DNA of 64,000 nt from Lucifuga dentata (taxonomy: Eukaryota > Chordata > Actinopteri > Ophidiiformes > Bythitidae): positions 1 to 64,000 of the forward strand of contig VXCM01000313.1 of the NCBI GenBank assembly GCA_014773175.1. Reading direction: 5' to 3'. The position numbers and the translations under genes are program-made. The number at the start of each line of letters is the position of its first letter. Position 1 is the stretch's first letter. The notes beneath the pieces are model-generated. The model had not been told where the DNA came from. It made no database searches and saw nothing but the letters and a program-made list of their open reading frames with translations. Shown one piece after another: positions 42,894 through 55,426 of this stretch.

Positions 42894-45800
42894 CTAATGG
42901 TGATAGTCCTTTCTACTGTGAGGACGATTGCTCAGTATATGATCCACTTCTGAGGCAATGCCTGCAGTCATCTTTGGAATCACCTGTGGTGCAAAAACAA
43001 AGTCCGACCATAAATATGGTTTGTAGTTTACACGTATGGCTCCAGTTAACAAAATGATTAGTCAGTATTTCTTACACTGTATGGCCAAAAGTATGTGGAT
43101 AAATGGCTTCATTAATTTGTGTATTCCAATTGCTAACAATTGCTTTAGATGGCCTCATAATTTCAGTAAAGGGGAAAGCTTTGGCATACAACAAAATTTT
43201 AGAAAACAGTGTTTCTGTTTCATAAAACAGTTTTCAACAAGTTCCTATGTTTTGTGTGGAAGAACTTGACTGGCCCACACAGGGTTCTGATCTCCACCCC
43301 TCGAACAACTTTGGGATGAACTGGATTGCCTACTTACCAGGCCTTATCACCCAACATGAGTACTCCAACCTCACTAATGCATTTATGGCTAAATGGGAGC
43401 AAATTCCAGCAGCTGTGTTTCAAAAACTTTCCCAGAAGAGGTTTATATAGCAGCAAAGGGAGGATTAGTGGTTTTGGAATTAAATGTTTAACTGTTTAAA
43501 AATTGCATGTGACTGTATTGTGCAGCTATCCACATGCTTTTGGCAACGGAGTTTATAATTGTTCTTTTCACCTGTATGGCTCCCAGGTTCTCTGTTAACT
43601 GGCTTGGATTTGAGGATCCCAGCAGCACTGAGCTCACGCCTTCATTCCTCAGGCACCAGGCTACAGATCAAGAGCATAACATCACTTATAGGGATTTCAA
43701 GGTACTAGGCAACAGGTAGAGAAACACTGAAGTCAAAACTGTATTTTACAACTAATATTTTGTTTCTAAGTACCAAGTACAATTGTTCTCAGAAATGATA
43801 CTGTGTCAAAATTGTAATTTATAGTTCAAAGTTATTACTGCAGTATTTTATTTGTCTAGCTGGTTGCTCATCTTGTCCCTTACCTATGGCTAGCTGTGGC
43901 AAAGTACAGCTGAGCTTCTCAGCAATACGAGACAGTTCCTTCAGCTTGGCTTGCTGTTTTCTCCCATCTTCACTCATTATTTTGTCCCTTAACCACTGGT
44001 ATGGCTAGAAACAGTAAAGTGAATTTATTAGAGTTATCCCCATCAGGCAGAAATTGACAGATTGTTAAATTGTGGTACATTTTTAGCTGGGTATGGTTGT
44101 GAAATATATACCTTCATTGCGGCCCTGGAGGATTCTGGAACTCCATTTTCATACTTCCCAGTGATGATTCCACAGGCCAAAGGAGACCAAGAGACCACCC
44201 CTACACCTGCGACAGAGTAATCATTAAAATAGGATACAAATTCAATCATAGCTACAAATTTATTCCATAAAGTTTAATTCCTGGAGAAATGTGCAATTTA
44301 CCTATCTTGTGGTAGAGTTCTGGCAGCTGTGTCTCCACTTTATCCCTCTGGAAGAAGTGATACTCAGCCTGCTCACACACTGGTGGAATTAGATTAAACT
44401 GTCTGGCCACAGAGTATGCCTCCTAAAAGAATGTGAAGGAGGAATAAAAGAGGAGAAGAGAAGATGTGCAAGATAGATGATTAAATATTTGCAAACACTG
44501 ACCTTTCAAGATTGTTGTTCTTTTCCTGCTTATGTATGTAACAGGACATACACATTCATGCATAAGTACATTTTCCATCACTCACCATGATCTCCATTGC
44601 AGACCACCGTGAGGTCCCCCAGTACATGGACATTCCCTGGTTGATCACATGTGTCATCGCCCTCACGATCTCTGTACAGACAAAACACCATTCCAAAGAG
44701 AAGTCATATTCACTATCTCTAACTAGACAGCGGATGGCGCCATAATTTGTACTTTCATAACAACTAGAAAGACAATTCTAAAACTGACATGACATTAACT
44801 TTTACTAATGTCCAAATTTGTACTAAACATTACACACAAAATCACATTAGATTTAAGGGACTTAGATTTAGGTGGCATTTTCTTCAGAGAATAACATAAT
44901 ACTCTTAGATAAGACACAGAAGGTTTGAAGAAGATTATAAGGAATCCTTTGGCAAAATGGCAAGATCAGGACATTAAAAAATAAAAAAAACATGGAGTGA
45001 AATTTTCAACCTCTGTGTCAGGAAAGGTTCCTCTCCCTTTTAACCTGTGAGCAGACATGGTCATGTTACTTAATGTGAACAAATGCTGCAGGGCTAAAAT
45101 GAAAAGAGTCAGTCACCCTTGGTAGAATATTGCTTGTGCATCTGAACAAATCAAAGCAAGTCACATTTGAAGGAGCTGAAGTCAGCCATCATGGCCTGTA
45201 GTATTTTGGTTACTTGAAATAGCAAGTGGAAACAACATTGTATTTGTATATAATAACACAAGAATTATAATTATATTAATGGTAATCCTAAACATTACTA
45301 TGCCATTTATCCTAACAACAATTTCTGAGGACATTTCCAGAAGTTGCAGGACAAATTATGATTATCTGTCAGATGCTGTGCACAAATACTGAGGAAAACA
45401 TCAAGGCAGTAAAACGAATAATATATGTGATTGCACATGTAATTGCACTTTAAGTGCATTAGTGAAACATCTGCTACATTAATGCAATGCAAATTTGTGG
45501 ATACAAAGTGGAGAGATTGATAATAAGGGTGAAGAGATAAGAACACAACAGTATGATTACATGAGTGATTTCTTTTCATCAGTATATTTCTCTCTCTGGA
45601 CCAAATTGTAGCTCGGTGAGAGACAGAGAGCAAGTGTGTGTGGGTGAAGCAGGTGGGAGGGTAGAGGAATAACAGTACATCTGCTCCGAACAGGAGGGAA
45701 GGAATGAGGGATCTGGAAGAATGTAAGGGACAGAGGGAAAAATTATGAACCATGTGAAACCTTGGAGGCAAACAGTTTAGAGGAGTCTGTTAATATAAAT

Positions 45801-48800
45801 AGTCCATCAGTGCAGAAGGAAGGCTTGATAACGTAATTCACTGTAACATCCATTCACACCTATTGGAAAAAATATATAATAACAAACTGTCACTAACCTT
45901 AGCATAAAGTTTCTTTTTGTGAGGCCAAAATGAGTCATCAACTTCAACAGCTGATACCTCTCTTTATTACTCAGGTGAGATATTCATTTTCAGCATACAC
46001 CATCAAGACTACTAGTAACACAGCACTCCCACAGCAAATTTTCAGGGAGTACGGGGTGATGTGGGCACACTGCGCATAGTGATAAGGTGCACCTATGTGT
46101 GTGCATGTGTAGAATATGTGTGTATATTGAACACAAAGTTGTGTCTGTATGTTGGATGCTTAAACAAGTACAAATTTGTCCTGGGTGTTACACTGAAAAA
46201 AATGCTACTTTGAATTTACTTAATTTTCTAGTGGTTGCATATAATAAATGTATTTAGATTCATCTGTATATTTTTAAGTTGACTGTATTTAATATTTATA
46301 AGTAATTTTAGTGAAATTCAATTTGTAGTTTTAGCTAAAACAAATTGAGTACATTTCACTTAAATTTCCTTAGTCATTCCAAATAGNGTAGTTTTAGCTA
46401 AAACAAATTGAGTACATTTCACTTAAATTTCCTTAGTCATTCCAAATAGACCTAACACATTTAGTTAGTTTGGCTCACTATGTTTGAGTAAATGTAGCTC
46501 AATCCAGTGGTGTAATAACTAAATATTAAAATTAAGTGTAGTTTTTTTTNGAGTAAATGTAGCTCAATCCAGTGGTGTAATAACTAAATATTAAAATTAA
46601 GTGTAGTTTTTTTTTTTAACCTTTATTTTATCCAGGTAGTTTCCTGAGCATTAAATGCTCTTTTACAGGAATGTCCTGCCCACAGACTCACATCTTTTAG
46701 ATGTTACATATAAAAATTTTGCCTTATTTAATTGATTTAAACATGCTATTTTGTTCTGCTCAATATTTTAAATTAATTGGTATTAATAGAGATGATAACG
46801 GAGCTGTGACATTTTTTTCTAGTTGCTTTTAATTAAAATTAGAATTTTTGAAGCACTGGGAGATATAATTCCAACTACTCAAAAATATCGAGTAGAACAA
46901 AATAACAAGTTGAAATCAATTAAATAAGGCTAAATTTTTATTTGTAACATCTAAAAGTGGTCAACATCAGTTTTTTCAGTGTAGTCAATGTCAGTCTGTC
47001 CTTAAGCCTTCCTACTGGAATAACGCATCCCAGCCAGTGGACGTCAGTGCATGTCAACACACACTCATCTTGTCTATATTTTTCTAGGTAGGTGTCTTTT
47101 AAAATTCTGCTTTACTGGAAGGTGATATTCCTCTTCAAGCTAATGTTTGTCCTCATCATGCATACAAACAGTGCAACAGGGGATGTGAATTGGCATACAT
47201 CAATATAAGAGATTTTCACTGGCTTATGTAGTGCTTTAAAGTCAGATTTGTGATAGTGGGACTGAAGGTTTTGAATGTGCAGCCAAAAGGAGGAGTAAGT
47301 ATTGAGTTACTGAGTGGGCGAGATGATCCTGTATGCTTCTTTTTATTGCTCGACATTTGAAGAGAGAGGTTATATCCTGGCATTCACAGGAACATCCTGA
47401 CTGGATGGCAGTATTAGCATTGGATTTGTGTTTAGAATGCAGTGGCAATATGATTGTATTTGCTCTCCAGTGAAGAATTGTGGGCTGGAGGGTTTGATAT
47501 AAAATCAGATTATGGATGCCACTCTGTCTTTTTGTCTGCTTCTGTATTTCTTTCATTCTTCACTCACTTAGTTTGTGGTATTTTCCTACTTAGTTGATTG
47601 AACTGATTCAGTTTGCTGAATATTGATCTGTATATAAAAATGTGATTGACTGACTGGCTATCAGCATTAGACAGTTTGCAGCCAATAGTGTGGATATTTA
47701 AAACATGAATTGCTTATGGTGCAGATGCTTCAGATCTCAGAGTTGCTTTCCACATAATGTTCCTTCTCATCTTACTTCATGTGCATATTTGTTTATGTAC
47801 CCTACTGGGACATGCCAGAATGAATGCCAGTAGGTCAGCTTGACCTTTAACCCCTCAAAGAAAGATTTCTATGGCCACATCTCTGTATCTGACAGCTACA
47901 GCAAAGGCTGGTACAGGCAATGAAAGGGCAGTAATAGCCTGGCAAGGAAGACGTGGGATACTTGTGGCACAGTTAGCACTCTCATATTGCCCCTTTCTTG
48001 CTTTGATGAAACACAAGATGAAGAAAATTAAGAACACCCAGGGAAGGGTGAGTGAACAGAGGGTGACAGTAATAAAGTCAGACATATCAGCCATGAATCA
48101 CTTTTTTTGTCCCCCAGGCGACACTGGTCATCTCACACTAGAAAAAGCTACAGCCATGAGAACACTGAAATACAAACCTAAAATGCTTGGACACGCATCT
48201 CCTTGCCTACTTACATGCTGTAATCACTAAGATTCTCACATGCTGTAATCACTAACATGTTTGGTGCTTCTTTTGTGCACTGCATCAATATTGCTAATCC
48301 AGCTTTGAGTGGTGGGAGAGGCAGGCGGGCTATGTGTAGGTGTGTTAATCAATATTTTGCACATGTACATAGCTAGTCCCAAGTAACAGTAAATGCCCAC
48401 CCAGATGTAGCCATGATAAACATCTCACTTTTTACATTAGCTGTTAATTTAGTAAACCTACGCATCCCCAATGAGTTCTGTTGTGTGTATGTGTTTACAG
48501 CAATAGAATAGAATAGAACTTTATTGTCCGCACATGGTTAAAATTTGCTTTTAGCTCACCAAGATATAAAATCAACATGATTACACCAGGGCAAGTGACA
48601 CTAGGCACTATTAATACATAAAATGCAGGATACTATTAAAATACTAAAAAAGAGCATAAAGGATAAAGTGAAATAAACTGCATGAAACGCTGGGGAAAGA
48701 TCTATGAGATCAGTTTTTAGAGTTTAGAATGCTTATTGCACTTGGAATAAAGTGCCAAAGGCACCCTGTAATGCCTCTCAGAGCTAAAAGTCTCAAACTG

Positions 48801-49524
48801 AGAGGATAAAGGAGGGGAGCTGTCTGTCAGAATATCCTTTTTCTCAGTACATATAAGTCACTCCTCAGCTTTGTTTGGAGTAAAAGAGGCACTAACATCT
48901 TATTTTGACATCATGATCGAAAAATACTCCATTACAAGTAAAAATATGCTTTCAAAATTATATTTATGTAAAAGGAAATAATCATCAGTAGTAAAATGTG
49001 CAGTATCAGCCTCTGTACCACTTTAAAAAGTGACTGACCCTCTGCAAAATGATTTATGACAGTGGCCTTGCTCTGCTGTAATAGAGAATGAAGAAAATGT
49101 GCTCAGTACTTTACACAGATTAATGGCCTGACTCAGTCTGTGTTGCAGGATTGCTTAAAGTACAATGCAGTTACCCATGTGTCTTTCAGTGTATTTTCAT
49201 GTTTCTTTTTTTTAATGTGCCATCTGTTTTTTTTCATCCTGATGGACCCCCAATCAATAATTCAGTCAATCAGATCAGACTTCAGTGTCAATGGTGAACT
49301 GAACAGATACAGTAGATGACCTTATCATAAGGTTAGATGGGTCTGCATGTTAGTCACTTGTACAGTCAGTGACACCAAGGATCTGTGAATGTTAAGTATG
49401 ACAGATTGGCCTCTCATTGCCAACTGGCTCACAGGGAGGTGCGAAAGGGGGGCACAGGGAAAAGACTGGAAAAAATCTGAGTTGGTCTCCATTCAGCCAA
49501 ACATTCCCTGTGGATGTTGTGTGA

Positions 49525-49562
<38 letters not shown>

Positions 49563-52500
49563 GTGTGTTCGTGCATGCATGCGTGCGTGAAACAGTATGA
49601 GGGGCCAGATGTTGGCAGCGGACTCATCAGACCAGAAACAAAGGAAGAGTGCAGAGAGGTAAAATTAGAAAATGGAAGTGTAAGAAAGAAATAAACTATG
49701 ATGTGTAGGAAGATGGGCGTAGAATAGATCTCACAGTGGGGACTGTATCTGGTGAGACCAGCCCCAAAATACACCAGCTTCCCCCTGGGGGGTCAGATAA
49801 TCCTATTTAAGAAGAACAGAACAGAACGGAAGGGCTGGGAGCGGGTGCTGCTCAGAGACCCTGTGGAAACTAGTGATCCCAGTTGGGGGGGGGGNNNNNN
49901 AGGGGGGGAGGGAGGGAGAGAGAGAGAGAGAGGGAGAGAGAGAAAAATAGAAGAAGGGAGATGAGGCAAGATTACTTGAAATGCGTGAGACATGCACACT
50001 CCTAAACACGAAGACAAAGATTTTCTGTCAAAGGCAAAGGCCATCCAATGCCCGTCCTCTGAGGTCAGCGGTCCTGCCAGTATTTCTCACTTTCTCATGT
50101 TACAGATCAACATACATTGTTCCTGCCTTGAGCCCCCACAACCCAATGGGATCTGGTCATCGCTTACTCACCTTCCATGGGAGTGCTGCTGTCTGGCCTG
50201 TTAGCAAAAACCACATCCACATACTCAAGTTGCATCCTCTGGAGGGAGCCCTTTAAACCTGAGGTGAGATGAAAGATAAGGGGTTGTCAAGGGTCAGTGT
50301 CAATGCCTGTGGTATATAAACACGCTAGTACGTATTTCTAATTTTGAATTGAATGCTTTGGCATACTGTACTTATAATTGGAATTTAACATAGCTCATAT
50401 AAGTCTGGAGTATTAACCTTCAGCTGTAAATATTTGAGTAAATGCTAGTTGCATATATAGACGCTTGTGTCCTTGCACATAAACTATGACATCAGGTAGA
50501 AGGAAAAATAGAGAAGATGTTCTTCTAAGGGATGTAACATCAACATGTTCATAAGCATGGCAAAGTGGCAGCTAATCATGCGACTGATGGCTGCCAGCTG
50601 GATCTGGCCTGACACAACTTGTGAATGAACCTGGGCTATGATATTCATTCAGCTTTTGTTAGAGGAATTGCAGCTACTGTAACTACTTGTCCAAATTACC
50701 GGGCAACAAAATATTGTACATTTTACTCATCCAAATTCAGTCTTTTTCACTGACAAAACAACATGATCAGTTAACACATCAACTGGGACAATAAAAGTAA
50801 ATGTTTTTTGTGTAAGACACAACAGCACATGTCAGCATCACAAATTCAAAATTGTAGCAATTCCAACAGCTGATAAAAAAAATAACAAAATTGAGTTTGA
50901 TTATAGGACAAATTGTCTTATAATCTCATTATATGCCCACTTTGCATGTATATTTTTCAAATTCTCTTATAATTTTTTTTATTCCATTTTAATTAAATGA
51001 GATTCATGCTTAAAAAAAACATAAGAATTTCACAGTTGTAAGAAAATTAAGCAAGTGGAAATCAAATGGTGAATTATTTTGTTTATTTTTAAAATATAAA
51101 TTCAATATGACAATATTACACACAATGAACTTTCCATCATTTGCTGAAGAAACAGAACATATTTTGATTATTGTTTGTACAATAAAGTAAAAACTGTTTT
51201 TGAGAAAAGAGTATATCTGTATGCTGCAGTACCATCTTATTTAGTGCAGAAATAGCTATTGATGTACAATGAAAAGTTAAAAGGTCAAAAAGAGAATTTT
51301 AAACCAGGATTAGATCTGTGTCAGCTGAGTTCACACCATTATTGCCCAGTTAGCACATCAAAGTGCAAAAAGCCTTGCACCTGTGCAAAGCTTTATCCTT
51401 GTCATAGAAATAAACCTTGTTTTGACAGTTGGCAGAGGAACCAAACAAGTCTAAGCTGAGAGGATGATAGGAAAAAAGAAGGATCGAAAAAGATTGCACT
51501 CATTTCATTCTGTTCAGCTTTCAGAATTCAGAGAAAGTAAAATATTCTACATTGAAAATAATATAGGAGATGGTAACAAACAGAGCATTGTGTGCAGATC
51601 AGCACTCATTCACACACAAAGAGGACCAAATGAAAGAAGAAAGCCAAACACAGAAGGCTGTCACAAAGGAGGACAGCAGAGAAAAGAGCGTTGTGCTGTT
51701 TTTGAGTGTGTGTGAGTGTGCGTGGCAGATTAGTGCCAGTCTTCATCATTGCCACTAATCCCAGCTGAGAGTTTGGCTCTTTACTGTTAGCCCACTCTGA
51801 CCTAGCAAATTATTCCTTCTTCTGTCATCTTTGCACCCACAAACTCAGAAACACCCATTACATGCATCCTAATCTGAGTGTGCGCCATCATCACAGTTTC
51901 CTCTGTCGTATGGATTAGCTGAAGTTTACTGGATGTGAAATGTTTCGAATATTGTGCGGAGAAGAGATGTTCAATAACAAAGCCATTCTATTGGCATTTC
52001 TCTAAATAATGCACTCATCTCTGTGTTGTATGAAAGTCCCTTTGAAACAAGAAAAACTGTCACTCTAGAGTTCATACTTATCTTTGCTATTGATCAAGTT
52101 TTGACACCAAATCATAGAAGTCTTACTCTACCAATCAAATGACTCATTGACTAGCCTGTGGTGGCGCCTACAACCAGCAGTGATGAAGATGGTGTCAGCA
52201 GATATCTTGCACAGCCATTTTATTAGCCTGTGGTGACGTGCCGCACTGGTGTTGACAGGCACCCTGCACCTCGAGGTGATCCTACCTATCATCTGGACAG
52301 GGAAAACCTGAGCTTAGCTAATTGGCAAAGCCACCCTCCCACCCCTCTGTCCTCTGCTTTCCATCGCTTTATCCCCCCTATTCTAAGTATCTTCCACTAT
52401 TCTTCTTTAGCGGCACAGGCTGCAGTGAATGTTAATAATATAGGAGAGAGCTGAGTCACTGCTGGAGGTGCATTGCGCTGTGTTGGCTGGGAGAGTTGTG

Positions 52501-52978
52501 TCATTACAAGTTTCTGCAAGGGCAAAATTTCCTCTAAAAGACAGTTAAAGAGGGCATGGAGAGGAGAGGAGAGGAGAGTCAAAGTCTGTTTCACATTGAT
52601 GCAACTATTTCCTAGAAAGAAACCTGATAATGTATTTCAAGGAAAGCTGGAAAATTTAATGTGCTCAACACATCTGTGTTTGATGTGGCATTGATTAAGG
52701 CAGCTTTTGAGTTCTGGGTGCACATGCTGAGAAAAATCAAACAGGAAGAAGAGACGCAGACAGAAAGAAAGAAGGGGAAGAAACTGGATAAAAGAGGGAG
52801 CTTAGAGGAGTACAACAGACCACACAGACTGATGGGGTGATATGAAGGACAAAGTGAAGGAGTGGGAAATGCCTTGTTACCTTCTATGATGTGTTTTCTG
52901 TTCAGCCCTCTTTCTGTCTCTGCTCTGGAAAAGCAGGGGAAAATACATGTCAAACTTGTTGACACTCAAACACAGATT

Positions 52979-53038
<60 letters not shown>

Positions 53039-55393
53039 AACAACCTCATCTGCTTCACTTCTCACAAATTGAAGCAGAGCTCTTAACATGCTAAATGAGC
53101 CGAAAGTGAACAGAAGCTCCCTACAAATCTGAAGAGAAATACACCCACCTGCAGTATGTCTGCAGCTGTACAGCCTTTCTATCTATAGGCTTGTATTGTC
53201 CTTCTTGTTCATCAGTGATTGGGTAATAACCTTCCTGTGAGCACGGATTTGGACATTTACAGGTAAAACAATGTCCAAAACTGGGCAAGTAGTCGAGATG
53301 TCTTCACATAACCAGGTTACAAATATTATCAGCTTCTTTCTACCACACATGGAAATGTAGTCACTGAAATGCTGTTGAAAGAACTATAAGTTACCTGGCT
53401 CTCCATGTCTGCCCAAAAGGCTCACTTTTTTAATAAAACGTATGCCTGGACATTGAAAATCACCAAAACTCAGTTAGAAGCTCCACTGATCAGTCAGTAG
53501 TCTCACCTGCATATCCTGAATTGCTTTGTTTTCCCACTTCCTGCATTTTCTACTTTATTTCTTATTTTTCCTTTTCCTCCAGTTTTGTCTACTATTTGTC
53601 ATCACACTTTTTCTTTCTGCCTCCCTTGTTTTTGATGTGTCTCAGCTTGAACACAAAAGAAGTATGGGGGCAAAAAAACATACTGTCTATCCTGTCTTCC
53701 TGCTTTCTGTACAAGGGAGAGCACAGGGAAGCTCTAGACTGACTGTGAAAGAAACAAGCACGCAAATATTCACGTGCATCTGCTGAGATTCTTGACAAGC
53801 CTCTTGGCCTTTCACACACCTTGCTCATCTGATGGTTAAGGTATTGTTTGCTAAATCCAAGGAAACATGGAGACGTGATACCTTGATAATAATCTGATTG
53901 GATTGGCTTACATTAAATTTACACAATCAGAGCCCTACAGATCTAGTGTAGATAGCTCACCAGAGATCTAGTGTAGATAGCTCACCAGATAGCTCACCAG
54001 AGAGCTCACCAGAGAGATTGTGAATACACAGCTTCCTTCAGCAAAAAGCCTCAAGATCCTCAGAAGCAGATGGAATATGACTCAGGAGAATTGAGAATAG
54101 AATACTTTAGCAAGACAGCAGAACAAGACATAACTCTTGGCAGTTTGGCAAGAAGGCTGAGGAAGAGTGTGAAGGGGTGTGTTGTGTGTGTATGTCTGTG
54201 TGTGTATGTATGTGTGTGTGTGTTTGAAGTTACAATATTTGATCCCATTTCATGCTGTCTAGCTGGAGGTGAAAGTTCAGTGTGTAGCATCTGTAGTGTG
54301 ATGATGAGGAGTCAAACAAACATGCTGGTGACACACACACACACACACACACACACATGCACGCACACGCACACACACTTACTTTCCTCCCCAGTAAAGC
54401 TTTGTGGTGATCACCAGGCTCGATCTCCTGAGGGAAGACAGACACAAAAAAGATAAATAAAAAAGAAATTTAAAGCTGTTCTGCAAAAAAGTATATTTGT
54501 CTTTGAGTGTGTGTGAGTGTATGTGTGTGCATATGACATGCCTGCAGGCATGCTTCTTTGTATGCACTATGTGTGTGTATGTGTACTTGTATAAGTGAAT
54601 CTACTGTATTTACTTTAAGAAGAAAGGGATAAAAGTGTTTTCCAGTGTGACCTTATAGACCTGTTAAAATCATGCAGTTTCATGGTGGTCAGATGGTGAG
54701 TTTATATTGGTGTTTACTCGTATTTCAGACTTGTAGCATACGCAGTGTGAGCAATTGCAGAGGGACCCTTCTCACTGAACTCTAACAAGATATCTCCTTC
54801 ACTTCAAAATCTCCCAGCCTTGAATGATTAATAATTTAAAGCATTCCAAAGTTGAGTCGGAGGCAGAAAGCTACAGTAACACACCAGTTGACTGAATCTG
54901 TAGTTTGACAGTCAATACAGTATAAATGTATGAAATCAGTATTTTCCATAGTGCAGGTTTTGTTCTCCTCACCCAACAAGTGCTTGTTTACCATTTCAAA
55001 TGAGTCATATGTAGATGTGAGTTAATGTTCCACAATTCTGTTTAAATCAGCATTGATAGGGATATTTTTTAATGTGTACTTTGTTTGCTTTGCTCAGAAT
55101 CAGGGACTAAACGGCAAATTTGCATTTACCTTTGAATTGGTTTGGTTTCATCTTTTGCATTCATACGTACGTGTTAACAGAACAAAACTAGAATTTTAAG
55201 GTGGGTGTATTACCTGAACATTTGGTTTTGAAATATTAGGAGATTTAGCAAAATAACATAAAAACTAAAATGAGGTTTTATGTTTTGGAAAATGGTTGGC
55301 AGTAATGCAAGGTGTATGCAGATAGCATTTACTGGATTCAAACATGCAAAATCACCAGTATTGTCTTTTAAGCAGCTGCACACATTTGCACAT

Positions 55394-55426
<33 letters not shown>

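Larger units (their letters stand above)
46191..46981. mobile_element. Non-autonomous DNA element with CACTGAAAAAA terminal repeats
   Basis: The left end CACTGAAAAAA and the right end TTTTTTCAGTG are exact 11-bp inverted repeats, each flanked by TA. The interior carries a second inverted pair (46694-46769 and 46882-46957) and an inserted repeat fragment near 46615-46680. It has no transposase ORF. The true length is inflated by two assembly duplications around N 46387 and N 46550. Confidence 0.6.
44672..50171. other. Long kcnab1 intron with mobile elements
   Basis: A 5.5-kb intron without exons. It contains a CACTG-ended element (46191-46981), a LINE tail (48503-48840), a GT microsatellite and a G-rich gap (49895-49900). 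The minus-strand ORF at 45307-45771 (154 codons) is in plain intron sequence and matches nothing. Confidence 0.6.
52925..54382. other. kcnab1 intron with microsatellites and a minisatellite
   Basis: Contains AC and GT arrays and a short 25-bp tandem repeat (53937-54015). No exons. Confidence 0.6.

Noticed and set aside
45307..45771. 154-codon minus-strand ORF in a kcnab1 intron
   Set aside because: No recognisable motif, biased composition, and no supporting splice or start context.
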